Part shown: positions 15,502-24,097 of the stretch, piece after piece
Position numbering within the stretch: the first letter of the stretch is position 1
How the letters are laid out: every line of letters starts with the position of its first letter
DNA from: Candidatus Avoscillospira avicola
GTDB taxonomy: Bacteria; Bacillota; Clostridia; Oscillospirales; Oscillospiraceae
Reading direction: 5' to 3'
Assembly: GCA_018712245.1 (NCBI GenBank)
Contig: DVHE01000075.1
Location: 1-48,437 of the forward strand
DNA length: 48,437 nucleotides
Made by a program: the position numbers and the translations under genes
Notes under the pieces: generated by a model
Told to the model about the DNA's origin: nothing
Databases searched by the model: none
Seen by the model: only the letters and a program-made list of their open reading frames with translations

Positions 15502-16629
15502 TTATCCCTGGATTTCCACCGGGACACCGTTGACCTCCACGCCCTCCTCGGCGCGGATGAGGATGTACTTGGCGCCGCCCAGCACCCGGGTCTCCACCAG
15601 GTCCCGCTTGTCCGGGGCCACGTGGATCTTGACGTCGGGGGTCTGTACCTCGAAGCGGCGGGGGTCCATCAGGTTGGCGGGGCTCACGTCGGTGTGGGCG
15701 CCAAAGGCCTCGTCAAAGCCGGCGTCAAAGGCGGCCACCTGGGATTCCGAGAGGCCGCTGGATTTGAGAACGTGGTTGACCTCCGGCTTGGAGATGACCA
15801 GTGTCTCCTTTTCGCCGCTCTGCTTGTGTTCTTCGATCATGTCGCTCAGCTGGGCGTGGACGGATTTGACCACCTCCAGGCTGCAATCCTTTTCGAGACT
15901 GCTGCCCAGGATGGACTGGAAGGTCTCCCGCTGCTCGGCGGCGGCCATGGGCGGCTCCGCGTTGAAAACGGCCCGGATGAAGTCCTCGTGGTTGTCGGCG
16001 ATGCTGCGGCTGTAGAGCAGGGCGCCGTAGAGGTTGGTGGCGCGGCTGTCAAAAGCGGGGTAGAGGAAGCCCAGCTCCGGCGCACCCACCACCCAGTCGG
16101 TCTTGCTGTTGTGGAACTCTCCCTCCTTCACCTGGAAGCTGAGGTTGGACTTGGTCAGCTTCACCGGGCAGACGCAGGAGATCAAGTAGCGGTATACCTC
16201 CTCCGAGTCACCGCCCAGGCCGTCCCGGCCCCGGTGGGGCACATCGTAGGCGTCGCAGCAGAGCAGGATGAGATAGTTGGTCTCCATGGTGACGGTGGGG
16301 ATCACCTGGTCGAAGAAGGCCTGGGCGGCCTCCGTGTCCTCCAGCTGGCTGTCGCGCAGCTTGGAAAGCAGCGCCAGCGAAGGGCCCTGGGCCACCTCCT
16401 GGGTGGGGATGGAGAGGTCCAGCAGGTTTTTCCCCAGGCCGCCCGAAAGCGTGCGCTTCAAAATGCCCAGGAGCTTTTCCTTTTCGTCGTCCAGCATCAT
16501 GCCCACCGACTGAGTGAAGCGGGAGAGAATCTCGCCGGTGTCACTGACATAGACGCCGGTCACCTTGGTAATATTGCTGTAATCCGGGCGGAATCGCCGC
16601 CGGATCTCGGAAACTTCTTTTTGGTTCAT
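15502..16629 (-). CDS. DUF4317 domain-containing protein
   Basis: A 375-residue cytosolic protein beginning MNQKEVSEIRRRFRPDYSNI with GAGGAG upstream; an ATG at 16842 would add 71 residues overlapping galM and is rejected. Conserved family-like segments are VYVSDTGEILSRFTQS, the ILLCCDAYDVPH strand, NSKTDWVVGAPELGFLYPAF and a C-terminal RVLGGAKYILIRAEEGVEVN. The length is typical of DUF4317, a family confined mostly to Clostridia with no known function. It is monocistronic, with its own promoter and a separate ECF promoter just past its stop. Confidence 0.88.
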   Translation of the reverse strand: MNQKEVSEIRRRFRPDYSNITKVTGVYVSDTGEILSRFTQSVGMMLDDEKEKLLGILKRTLSGGLGKNLLDLSIPTQEVAQGPSLALLSKLRDSQLEDTEAAQAFFDQVIPTVTMETNYLILLCCDAYDVPHRGRDGLGGDSEEVYRYLISCVCPVKLTKSNLSFQVKEGEFHNSKTDWVVGAPELGFLYPAFDSRATNLYGALLYSRSIADNHEDFIRAVFNAEPPMAAAEQRETFQSILGSSLEKDCSLEVVKSVHAQLSDMIEEHKQSGEKETLVISKPEVNHVLKSSGLSESQVAAFDAGFDEAFGAHTDVSPANLMDPRRFEVQTPDVKIHVAPDKRDLVETRVLGGAKYILIRAEEGVEVNGVPVEIQG

Positions 16630-16687
16630 ATGTTTCTCCTCAAACCGGCCTGGGCCGGGAAATGTCGGCCCCGAGGGGCTAAAAGGT

Positions 16688-16717
16688 ATTATACCACAGG
16701 GTGGCCGCGGCGTCCAA
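16688..16717 (-). promoter_or_regulatory. Sigma-A promoter for the DUF4317 gene
   Basis: Leftward TATAAT (16693-16688) lies 18 bases from TTGGAC (16717-16712). It is back to back with the galM -10 box at 16752. Confidence 0.6.
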
Positions 16718-16751
16718 GGAGAATTTTCCTTTCCTTTTACCGCCAATGTGA

Positions 16752-16757
16752 TATAAT
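16752..16757 (+). promoter_or_regulatory. -10 box for galM
   Basis: A TATAAT hexamer lies 33 bases before the galM start. The -35 region (about 16730-16735, TTTCCT) is poor, so the promoter may be weak or need an activator. Confidence 0.5.
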
Positions 16758-16789
16758 GAGACAAAGAAAACAACAAAGGAGAGATTTCC

Positions 16790-17812
16790 ATGCTGCTTGA
16801 AAAACGGCCCTTCGGCGCCACGGCGGACGGGACGCCCGTCACAGCCTACACCCTGACCTCTCCCTCCGGCTGCAAGGCCGAGGTGCTGGACTACGGCGTC
16901 ACCATCCGCGCCATCCTGGTGCCGGACCGCACCGGGAAGCTGGTGGACGTGGCTCTGGGCTACGACACCCTGCAGGAGTACGCCGACCACGACGGCTCTA
17001 TGGGCGCCACCGTGGGACGCTTTGCCAACCGCATCGCCAAGGGACAGTTCACCCTGGGAGGCGTGGACTACCAGCTGGCGGTCAATAACGGCCCCAACCA
17101 CCTCCACGGCGGCCTTTTGGGCTTTGAGCGGCAGGTCTGGCGGGTGGAGGAGACCGAGACGGCGCTGCGCTTCACCCTGGTCTCGCCCGACGGGCAGGAC
17201 GGTTACCCCGGCACCATGACCACCACCGTGGAAGTCTCCTGGCAGGGCGACGCGACGCTGGAACTCAAATACCGCGCCACTACCGACCGCGACACCATTT
17301 TGAATCTCACCAACCACACCTACTTCAACCTCAACGGCCAGGGCGATATCCTGGGCCACCAGCTGACGCTCTCGGCGGACCGCTACACCGAGGGCGACAG
17401 CGACTGCCTGCCCACCGGACGGCTCTTGCCGGTGGCCGACACAGCCATGGACTTCCGCGCCGAGCGGGCCCTGGGCGACGCCATCCACAGCGAGGAGGAC
17501 TGCGTCCGGCTCTACGGCGGCTATGATTCCAACTTTGTCCTTTCCGGTACCCCGGCAGCGGTCCTCCGCGCCCCGGAGAGCGGCATCTCCATGACCGTTA
17601 CCACCGACCAGCCCGGTGTCCAGGTCTACACCTCCAACAGCCTCACGCCCCGCGCCGGCAAGGGCGGCGCGGCCTACGGCCTCCACAGCGGCGTCTGCCT
17701 GGAGACCCAGCACTTCCCCGACGCCATCCACCACCCCGAGTGGCCCAGCTGCGTCCTCCGCGCCGGCGAGGTGTTCGAGAGCTTCACCCGCTTTGCCTTC
17801 TCCGCCAAGTAA
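16790..17812 (+). CDS. galM: Aldose 1-epimerase (galactose mutarotase)
   Basis: A 340-residue cytosolic enzyme that interconverts alpha and beta anomers of aldoses such as galactose in the Leloir pathway. Family motifs are in order: LDYGVTIRAILVPD, GRFANRIAKGQF, NHLHGG with a substrate-binding His, NLTNHTYFNLNG with the catalytic acid His, YDSNFVLSG, and GVCLETQHFPDAIHHP with the catalytic-base Glu. The start at 16790 has AAAGGAGAG upstream. The length is typical (about 340-350). No other Leloir genes are adjacent; it is transcribed alone and ends in a strong terminator. Confidence 0.95.
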   Translation: MLLEKRPFGATADGTPVTAYTLTSPSGCKAEVLDYGVTIRAILVPDRTGKLVDVALGYDTLQEYADHDGSMGATVGRFANRIAKGQFTLGGVDYQLAVNNGPNHLHGGLLGFERQVWRVEETETALRFTLVSPDGQDGYPGTMTTTVEVSWQGDATLELKYRATTDRDTILNLTNHTYFNLNGQGDILGHQLTLSADRYTEGDSDCLPTGRLLPVADTAMDFRAERALGDAIHSEEDCVRLYGGYDSNFVLSGTPAAVLRAPESGISMTVTTDQPGVQVYTSNSLTPRAGKGGAAYGLHSGVCLETQHFPDAIHHPEWPSCVLRAGEVFESFTRFAFSAK

Positions 17813-17832
17813 GAAGTACATCCCCGTACTAC

Positions 17833-17874
17833 AAGCCCGCCGCAGAGCCGAAGCGCTCCGCGGCGGGCTTTTGG
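17833..17874 (+). terminator. galM terminator
   Basis: AAGCCCGCCGC and GCGGCGGGCTT form an 11-bp stem, followed by TT then GG. It starts 20 bp after the galM stop. Confidence 0.75.
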
Positions 17875-17958
17875 CTCAGGCGACTGCGGCAATCCGTAGG
17901 GGCCGATGGTCTGCTCTACCAGAGCGCCTCGTCGAACGCACCGGGGCACGATATAATC

Positions 17959-17982
17959 GTAGGGGCGCGCATCGCGCGTCCG
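17959..17982 (+). repeat. GTAGGGGC hairpin cassette, GCGCGC/GCGCG stem
   Basis: The fixed flank GTAGGGGC leads into a stem closed over ATC and ending GTCCG. The identical core recurs at 18435-18458 (inverted), 24222-24245, 34924-34947 (inverted) and 40202-40225, and a truncated form at 34606-34624. Confidence 0.9.
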
Positions 17983-18029
17983 CTTGCCCGCGCTGCCAGA
18001 GCGCCTTCGCTGAACGCACCAAGCCAAAG

Positions 18030-18062
18030 CCTCCCCTAACGCCCGGAGGGCTTTAGGGGAGG
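18030..18062 (+). repeat. CCTCCCCTAA hairpin cassette
   Basis: CCTCCCCTAA and TTAGGGGAGG form a 10-bp stem with an inner GCCC/GGGC stem, so the 33 bases fold almost end to end. It is followed by a variable small hairpin between the fixed sequences GGTGGC and CGGAGGGGT. Related copies lie at 34748-34780 and 40071-40103. Confidence 0.9.
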
Positions 18063-18245
18063 TGGCAGGCCGCAGGCCTGACGGAGGGGTGACGTAGGGG
18101 CGGCTATCAGCCGCCCGTTTGTCAGCGCCATCTGAGCTCCCGCGCCATACGCACCAGGATGCGATTCTGTTGTAGGGGCGGCCTGCATAGCCGCCCGCCC
18201 GGCCAGCGCCGTCTGAGCGCCTGCGCCAAACGCGCCAGACCAAAG

Positions 18246-18278
18246 CCTGCCCTAACGCCCGAAGGGCTTTAGGGCAGG
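18246..18278 (+). repeat. CCTGCCCTAA hairpin cassette with compensatory change
   Basis: This is the same unit as at 18030, but the fourth base of the left arm is G and the matching base of the right arm is C (TTAGGGCAGG), so pairing is preserved. Confidence 0.88.
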
Positions 18279-18599
18279 CCCGCAAGGGCAGATTTCATAT
18301 CCGCCCGTGCCCAGGGTGCGCTCCCAGCAGGCTGCCGCCGAACGCAGCCGGTTCCGGGCGGCCATACAGGCCGCCCCTACGACTGAATCGCACCCCCAGT
18401 GCGTTCGGCGAACTGCTCAGACATCGCCAGCCAGCGGACGCGCGATGCGCGCCCCTACGGCGAGGATGGGGGCCTGGTGAGGATGTAGGGGCCGATGCCT
18501 TCATCGGCCCGAACCCGCCGGAGGCGGCGCTCCCTTGCGGGCCACATCGGCCCGTCGCCTGCCTACCAGAGCGCCCCGCCCGCTTGGAGCTGCTTCGCA

Positions 18600-18634
18600 A
18601 AAACCCGTTCCCGCCTGCGCGGGAGCGGTTTTTT
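18600..18634 (+). terminator. Hairpin with T tract upstream of the ABC operon
   Basis: CCGTTCCCGC pairs with GCGGGAGCGG (one G-T pair) over a 4-base loop, followed by TTTTTT and preceded by an A run. It can insulate the ABC operon from upstream transcription. Confidence 0.75.
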
Positions 18635-18667
18635 GCTGCCTTTCAGCGCTGTTTCAGCTTCCGTAGC

Positions 18668-18673
18668 TATAAT
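18668..18673 (+). promoter_or_regulatory. -10 box for the ABC operon
   Basis: TATAAT lies 32 bases before the first start codon. No good -35 at the right distance was found. Confidence 0.45.
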
Positions 18674-18704
18674 CACCTTGGATCAAACTGCAAGGAGGTA
18701 AACC

Positions 18705-19697
18705 ATGATTACAGTGGAACATCTCACCAAACGCTATGGGAGCTTCACAGCGGTGGACGATCTCTCCTTTGAGATCGAGGCCGGCCATGTCTACGGCTTC
18801 CTGGGTCCCAACGGCGCCGGGAAATCCACCACCATGAACATCATGACCGGCTGCCTTTCAGCCACAGCCGGCCATGTGCAGATCGATGGCTATGACGTGT
18901 TTGAGCATCCCAAGGAGGCCAAGCGCTGGATCGGGTATCTGCCGGAGCAGCCGCCCCTCTATCTCAATGAGACGCCGGAGGAATATCTCCATTTTGTGGG
19001 GGAGGCCAAGGGCATCAAGGGCACGGCGCTGCGGGAGCAGATCGACTCGGTGGTGGAGCAGACCGGACTGGGGCCGGTGCGCCGCCAGCGCATCGCCACG
19101 CTGTCCAAGGGCTACCGCCAGCGCGTGGGCATCGCCCAGGCGCTTTTGGGCAACCCCAAGGTCATCATCCTCGACGAGCCCACCGTGGGCCTCGACCCCA
19201 TCCAGATCATTGAGATCCGGGAGCTGATTACCCGCCTGGGCGGCAGCCACACGGTCATTCTCAGCTCCCACATTCTCTCGGAGGTCCAGGCGATCTGCGA
19301 GAAAATCCTGATTATTTCCCACGGCAAGCTGGTGGCATTTGACACGGCGGACAATCTGGAGCGGCAGCTGCTCTCGCCCAACGAGATCACTCTCACCGCA
19401 GAGGCCACCGAGGCGGAGGCAGAGGCCATTCTGGCCGGAGTGCCTCACATCACCCACCGGACCGTGACGGCCGCCGAGAAAGGGCTGACCACCCTGCGGC
19501 TGGAGACGGACCTGCCCGACCTCCACGACCTCTCCCGGAAGCTGTTCTTCGCCTTTGCGCGGGAGAAGAAGGCGCTCTTGGAGCTGAATTTGAAGAAAGC
19601 AAACCTGGAGGACATCTTTCTGGAGCTGACCGACAAGCAGCCGCAGGCCGAACCTGCCTCCGGGGAACAGGATAAAAAGGAGGCTGAACCGTCGTGA
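18705..19697 (+). CDS. ABC transporter ATP-binding protein (GldA-like)
   Basis: A 330-residue ATPase of the CcmA/NatA/GldA type. Walker A GPNGAGKST is at residues 34-42, the Q-loop LPEQ near 85, a signature reading LSKGYRQR, Walker B VIILDEPTVGLDP, and the switch His in ILSSHIL. A C-terminal extension of about 100 residues ends in a charged tail. A strong AAGGAGG precedes ATG. The stop overlaps the next gene as GTGA. Together with the GldF- and GldG-like genes it forms a membrane ABC complex. In Bacteroidetes Gld proteins act in gliding; in Clostridia the cargo is unknown. Confidence 0.93.
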   Translation: MITVEHLTKRYGSFTAVDDLSFEIEAGHVYGFLGPNGAGKSTTMNIMTGCLSATAGHVQIDGYDVFEHPKEAKRWIGYLPEQPPLYLNETPEEYLHFVGEAKGIKGTALREQIDSVVEQTGLGPVRRQRIATLSKGYRQRVGIAQALLGNPKVIILDEPTVGLDPIQIIEIRELITRLGGSHTVILSSHILSEVQAICEKILIISHGKLVAFDTADNLERQLLSPNEITLTAEATEAEAEAILAGVPHITHRTVTAAEKGLTTLRLETDLPDLHDLSRKLFFAFAREKKALLELNLKKANLEDIFLELTDKQPQAEPASGEQDKKEAEPS

Positions 19698-20557
19698 CGG
19701 CAATTCTGAAACACGAGCTGCGAAGCTATTTCCACTCTCTGACCGCTTATGTCTTCGGCGCGTTTTTGCTGGCCTTTGTGGGCATCGGCGCCATGCTTTA
19801 TAACCTCCAGATGGCGGTGAGCAACTTTGAATATGTGTTCACGTTCTCCAGCCTGATTTTCGTCGTCATCGTGCCCATTCTCACCATGCGCACCGTGGCG
19901 GAGGAGCGCAAGCAAAAGACAGACACGCTGCTCTACTCCCTGCCCATCACCACCGTGCAGGTGATTCTGGGCAAGTACCTGGCGCTGCTGATTCTCTATC
20001 TCATCCCCCTGGCGGTGATTGCCATCTACCCGCTGATCTTCGCCCAGTTCGGCGAGGTGTATCTGCTCACCTCCTACGGCTCCATCCTGGGCTTCTTCCT
20101 GCTGGGCGCGGCGCTGATCGCCGTGGGTATCTTCCTCTCCAGCCTGACGGAGAACCAGGGCCTGGCCGCGGGCATCGGCATCGCGGTGATTCTGCTCAAT
20201 TACTACAGCGTCAGCCTCTCGGAGTACGTCTCAGCCACGGCGCTGGGCTCGGTGATCGCGCTGGTGGTGGTATTCTTGCTGCTGGGCCTGCTGATTCGCC
20301 ACCTGACCCAGAACGGCAACCTGGCCTACTGGGTCAGCTTCGTGCTGATTGCTGCCACCGTGGCCCTTTACATCCTCGACAGCACCGCCTTTGAAGGGCT
20401 CCTGCCCAAGATCATGGAGCAGCTCTCCCTCTTTGAGCGCTTCTCGGTGATCGTCTACGGCGTCTTCGACATGACCACCGTGGTCTATGACCTGAGCGTC
20501 GCCGCCTTCTTCCTGTTCCTGGCGGTGCAGTCTCTGGAAAAGAGGAGGTACAACTGA
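19694..20557 (+). CDS. ABC transporter permease (GldF-like)
   Basis: A 287-residue protein with six membrane segments, beginning MTAILKHELRSYFHSLTAYV from a GTG that overlaps the preceding stop. The AEERKQKTDTLLYSLPITT segment after the second span is characteristic of ABC-2 type permeases of the GldF group. It pairs with the ATPase encoded upstream and presumably forms the channel. Its stop overlaps the next start by one base (TGATG), so all four genes are tightly coupled. Confidence 0.9.
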   Translation: MTAILKHELRSYFHSLTAYVFGAFLLAFVGIGAMLYNLQMAVSNFEYVFTFSSLIFVVIVPILTMRTVAEERKQKTDTLLYSLPITTVQVILGKYLALLILYLIPLAVIAIYPLIFAQFGEVYLLTSYGSILGFFLLGAALIAVGIFLSSLTENQGLAAGIGIAVILLNYYSVSLSEYVSATALGSVIALVVVFLLLGLLIRHLTQNGNLAYWVSFVLIAATVALYILDSTAFEGLLPKIMEQLSLFERFSVIVYGVFDMTTVVYDLSVAAFFLFLAVQSLEKRRYN

Positions 20558-22008
20558 TGAAAAAGCCGCGCAATTCCCATAAGACGGCGGTGGCGGAGCG
20601 AAACCGCATCGCCTTCCAGGGCGGCACCTATTCCCTGGTGATCACCGCGGTGGTGCTGGCCATCCTGGTGGTGGTCAACGTGCTGGCTGCCGCGCTGCCC
20701 ACGGCCTACACCAAGTTTGACATCAGTGCCACCCAGCTCTACTCCGTTACCAGCAATACCAAGGCAGTCCTCCACGCCCTGGATCAGGACGTGACCATCT
20801 ACTGGATCGTCCAGGCCGACCAGGAGGACGACATCCTCTCCAACCTTTTGAGCAAGTATGAGAGCTTGTCCGATCACATCAGTGTGGTCAAGCGCAACCC
20901 GGATGTCTACCCCGCCTTCGCCGAGCAGTATACCGAAGAGACCGTCACCAACAACAGCCTGGTGGTGGAGTGCGGGGAGAAGAACCGCTACATCGCCTAT
21001 GACGACATCTACCTGACGGAGTCGCTCTACGGCTATACCACCAGCGCCTCCTTCGACGGAGAGGGCGCCATCACCTCGGCCATCGACTATGTGACCAGTG
21101 AAGAGCTGCCGAAGCTCTACCAGCTGGAGGGCCATGGCGAAGGGGAGCTTCCCAGCGGCCTTTCGGACCAGATTGAAAAGGACAACATGGAGCTGAACAC
21201 CCTGTCGCTTCTGAACATCGATGCCATCCCCGAGGACGCCGCGTGCCTCCTCATTTACGCCCCTAGCAGCGACATCTCCGAGGAGGAGCGGGATATGCTG
21301 GCGGAGTACGTCACCGGCGGCGGCAAGCTGATGGTGGTGTCCGGTCCCACGGAAGACGGGACGCTGGAGAACCTCAACAGCCTTCTGGAGACCTACGGCG
21401 TCACCGTGGCCGACGGCATCGTGGTGGAACAGGATCGGGAACACTATGCCTTCCAGACCCCTGTGGTGCTGATGCCGGATATCGCCAGCAGTGAAATCAC
21501 CGATTCGCTGGTGGAGGAGCGTTACTTCCCCATCATCACCATGGCACAGGGCCTCCAGGTGGGGACCAATACCTCCGGCGCCACGGTGACGGAGCTGCTG
21601 ACCACCTCGGACCAGGCCTTCAGCAAGGCCGACGGCCTGAATATCACCACCTACGACAAGGAGGAGGGCGACACCGACGGCCCCTTCGCCCTGGCGGTGT
21701 CCGTGGAAGAGAGCAGCGGCGGCCAACTGGTGTGGTTCTCTTCGTCCACCTTCCTGGATGATGTCTACAATGCCTATTCCTCCGGCGCCAATGTCAACCT
21801 GGCCATGAACGCCCTCTCCAACCTCATCGGCGAGACCCAGGCCATGGCCATCCGCAGCAAATCGCTCAATTATAATTACCTCACCATCAGCGACTCCACC
21901 TCTTCTCTGCTGAAGGTGCTGATGATCGGCGTCTTCCCCCTGACCTACCTGGCCATCGGCGTGGGCGTGGTACTCTATAGAAGGAGGCGGCAGCATGAAA
22001 CGGTATAA
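20557..22008 (+). CDS. GldG-like ABC auxiliary membrane protein
   Basis: A 483-residue protein with one N-terminal (about 27-48) and one C-terminal (about 455-475) membrane helix and a large extracytoplasmic domain between them. It reads FDISATQLYSVTSNTKAVL soon after the first helix, the entry to the ABC-auxiliary (GldG) domain. The LIYAPSSDISEEERDMLAEY strand-helix and GGGKLMVVSGP match the family fold. The C-terminus is LYRRRRQHETV. It probably receives or shapes the exported substrate outside the membrane; the molecular function is undefined. Confidence 0.88.
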   Translation: MKKPRNSHKTAVAERNRIAFQGGTYSLVITAVVLAILVVVNVLAAALPTAYTKFDISATQLYSVTSNTKAVLHALDQDVTIYWIVQADQEDDILSNLLSKYESLSDHISVVKRNPDVYPAFAEQYTEETVTNNSLVVECGEKNRYIAYDDIYLTESLYGYTTSASFDGEGAITSAIDYVTSEELPKLYQLEGHGEGELPSGLSDQIEKDNMELNTLSLLNIDAIPEDAACLLIYAPSSDISEEERDMLAEYVTGGGKLMVVSGPTEDGTLENLNSLLETYGVTVADGIVVEQDREHYAFQTPVVLMPDIASSEITDSLVEERYFPIITMAQGLQVGTNTSGATVTELLTTSDQAFSKADGLNITTYDKEEGDTDGPFALAVSVEESSGGQLVWFSSSTFLDDVYNAYSSGANVNLAMNALSNLIGETQAMAIRSKSLNYNYLTISDSTSSLLKVLMIGVFPLTYLAIGVGVVLYRRRRQHETV

Positions 22009-23461
22009 GCGCATTTTGATTTTGCTGGCAGTGTTGGTGGTGTGCTGCGCCGTCACCTTCGGTGTCAGCCGCTACCAGGAAGAGCAGGAGAAGATTGCCA
22101 GCACCGACGAGGTGGTCCTGACCATCGACCCCGAGACGGTCACGGCCCTTTCCTGGGATTATGGCGAGGAGAGCTTTGCCTTCCACCGGGAGGACGGCTG
22201 GCTCTATGACGACGACGAGGCCTTCCCGGTGGACGCAGATACCATGGAGGAGCTGCTCTCCACCTTTGAATCCTTCGGTGTTGCCTTTGTCATCGAAGAT
22301 GTGGAGGACTACGACCAGTACGGCTTGGAGGAGCCCACCTGCACCATCCATATCGACACCGACGACGCCTCTTACGAAATTCTCCTGGGCGCCTTCAGCA
22401 CCATGGATCAGCAGCGCTACGTCTCCATCGGGGACGGCAAGGTCTACCTGGCAGCCTCCGACCCCATGGAGGTCTATGAGAAAGAGCTGAGCGACCTCAT
22501 CGACAACGACGAGGTGCCGGTCTTCGACCTGGCTGAGCAGCTGACCTTCTCCGGCGCGGCGGACTACGCGATCTCCTACCAGGAGGAAAACGACGTCTCC
22601 TATTCCGACGAGGATGTCTATACCACCACCGTGGACGGAAAAACGATCCCGCTGGATTCCAGCCTGGTGGACAGCTACCTCTCCACGGTGCAGGGGCTGG
22701 ATTTGACGAATTATGTAAACTACAAGGCGACGGAGGAAGACCTGGAGACCTACGGCCTCGCAGAGCCGGAGCTGCAATTTGGGATGGACTACGTCACCCT
22801 GGATGAAAACGGCGACGAGCAGGACGGCAGCTTCCTTCTCTCGGTGAGCCGTGACCCGGAGGAAAAGGCCGCTGAGGAGGCAGAAGCAGAGGCCGAAGCC
22901 GAAGCTGAAGCCGCCGAGGAGACCGACGAGGCGGAGACTGACGAGGAAGAGGAGACCTTCACCGCCTACGCCCGGGTGGGAGAGTCGCCCATCGTCTACC
23001 AGATCACCGAGGCGGAGTACAACGACCTGATGGCCTGCACCGCGGACGACCTGCGCCACCAGGAGATCTTCCCCTGTGACTTTGACCAAGTGACGGCGCT
23101 GGAGATCACCCTGGAGGGCGAGACCTACGCCATCACCTCCGAGGTGACAGAGGACGAGGAGACGGAGGAGGAGGTCAGGACCTACTACTTCCAGGAGGAA
23201 ACCCTGGAGGTGGAGACCTTGTCCGAGGCGCTGACGGCGCTGACGGCGGACAGCTTCACGGAGGAGTCCGCCGACGGCCAGGAGGAGATCCGCCTGACGC
23301 TGTCGCTGTCGAACGACCACTACCCGACCATGGAGCTGGCCTTCTACCGCTATGACGGCGCCAGCTGCCTGGCCGAAGTGGACGGTGCCACGCTGGCCCT
23401 GGTGCCCAGAAGCCAGGTGATGGCGCTGGTGGAGGCCGTGCAGGCCTTTGTCCTCAACTAA
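21995..23461 (+). CDS. DUF4340 domain-containing membrane-anchored protein
   Basis: A 488-residue protein starting MKRYKRILILLAVLVVCC, with one N-terminal membrane anchor and the rest predicted outside the membrane. Repeated DUF4340-like elements are visible: EDVEDYDQYGLEEP and DLETYGLAEPELQF, the recurrent YGL-E-P signature. An acidic low-complexity insertion (EAEAEAEAEAAEETDEAE) lies at about residues 290-320. The start lies 14 bp inside the upstream gene and AGGAGG precedes it. DUF4340 proteins are routinely encoded next to GldFG-like ABC genes, so it is probably part of that complex. Confidence 0.9.
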   Translation: MKRYKRILILLAVLVVCCAVTFGVSRYQEEQEKIASTDEVVLTIDPETVTALSWDYGEESFAFHREDGWLYDDDEAFPVDADTMEELLSTFESFGVAFVIEDVEDYDQYGLEEPTCTIHIDTDDASYEILLGAFSTMDQQRYVSIGDGKVYLAASDPMEVYEKELSDLIDNDEVPVFDLAEQLTFSGAADYAISYQEENDVSYSDEDVYTTTVDGKTIPLDSSLVDSYLSTVQGLDLTNYVNYKATEEDLETYGLAEPELQFGMDYVTLDENGDEQDGSFLLSVSRDPEEKAAEEAEAEAEAEAEAAEETDEAETDEEEETFTAYARVGESPIVYQITEAEYNDLMACTADDLRHQEIFPCDFDQVTALEITLEGETYAITSEVTEDEETEEEVRTYYFQEETLEVETLSEALTALTADSFTEESADGQEEIRLTLSLSNDHYPTMELAFYRYDGASCLAEVDGATLALVPRSQVMALVEAVQAFVLN

Positions 23462-23472
23462 TTAGCGCTTCC

Positions 23473-23512
23473 CAACAGCCGGACCCATGTTTCCACATGG
23501 GTCCGGCTGTTG
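23473..23512 (+). terminator. Perfect 18-bp hairpin after the ABC operon
   Basis: The arms at 23473-23490 and 23495-23512 are perfect complements over a TTCC loop. There is no T run. The last bases of the right arm form part of the -35 box of the next gene. Confidence 0.65.
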
Positions 23513-23538
23513 ACATGGGCGGCGATGGCGGGTATCAT
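23510..23538 (+). promoter_or_regulatory. Sigma-A promoter for the GNAT gene, overlapping the hairpin
   Basis: TTGACA (23510-23515) and TATCAT (23533-23538) have a 17-base spacer. The first three bases of the -35 are inside the preceding hairpin arm. Confidence 0.75.
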
Positions 23539-23569
23539 GGAACAAATGTAAGTGACAGGAGGCAGCGCC

Positions 23570-24082
23570 ATGGAACCCGCTGTGCTTTCCGAACGCTATC
23601 AGGTCCGCCGGCTGACGGAGGCGGACGTGGAGGCGATTTACCAGCTCTGCGCCGAAAATCCGCTCTTTTACCAACACTGCCCGCCCTTTGTCACCCGGGA
23701 GAGCATCCGGGCCGACAGCCGGGCGCTGCCGCCGGGGAAGACCGCGGCAGACAAGTACTATTTCGGCTACTTTCAAGGGGACAAGCTGGCGGCGGTGCTG
23801 GACTTGATTCTGGACTATCCCCGGGCGCAGACGGCCTTTGTGGGCTTTTTTATGCTGGCGCGGCAGCTCCAGGGCCGTGGCGTCGGCTCCGCCATCGTGG
23901 CGGGGGCCCTCCAGGCGCTGGCCCGGCAGGGGTATACCCATGTGCGCCTGGGCTATGTGAAGGGAAATCCCCAGAGCGAGGCCTTCTGGCTGAAAAACGG
24001 CTTTCGCCCCACCGGCATCGAGACGCGCCCGGCCTCCTACACCGTGGTGGTGCTGGAGCGCCCCACGGCGCAGCCGGAGTAA
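23570..24082 (+). CDS. GNAT family N-acetyltransferase
   Basis: A 170-residue enzyme. The start at 23570 (MEPAVLSERYQVRRLTEADV) has AGGAGG eight bases upstream; the GTG at 23552 is rejected. The N-terminal RRLTEADVEAIYQLC is typical of RimJ/RimL-like and small-molecule GNATs. The acetyl-CoA site reads QGRGVGSAIVAGALQAL near residue 105, followed by VRLGYVKGNPQSEAFWLKNG with the conserved Asn and FW. The acceptor is unknown. It has its own promoter and is a single gene convergent with ppk. Confidence 0.9.
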   Translation: MEPAVLSERYQVRRLTEADVEAIYQLCAENPLFYQHCPPFVTRESIRADSRALPPGKTAADKYYFGYFQGDKLAAVLDLILDYPRAQTAFVGFFMLARQLQGRGVGSAIVAGALQALARQGYTHVRLGYVKGNPQSEAFWLKNGFRPTGIETRPASYTVVVLERPTAQPE

Positions 24083-24097
24083 GTGCATAAAACAGAT

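Larger units (their letters stand above)
17875..18599. repeat. Repeat-packed intergenic block A
   Basis: No gene is supported here. The block is built from hairpin cassettes. GTAGGGGC-type units lie at 17959-17982, 18094-18117, 18172-18197 and 18485-18511. Inverted copies lie at 18355-18380 and 18435-18458, and degenerate ones at about 17896 and 18287-18307. CCTNCCCTAA-type units lie at 18030-18062 and 18246-18278. A linker containing GAGCGCC and ACGCACC joins them. Short open frames through the block are by-products of its high G+C. Confidence 0.85.

Noticed and set aside
17875-18600. Possible CRISPR array or small genes in repeat block A
   Set aside because: There is no constant repeat with equal variable spacers; the variation lies inside self-pairing cores, some copies are inverted, and there are no cas genes. 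The short frames follow the repeats.
20485-23320. Two minus-strand frames of about 500 codons opposite gldG and the DUF4340 gene
   Set aside because: Both lie wholly antisense to genes with recognisable domains and ribosome sites.
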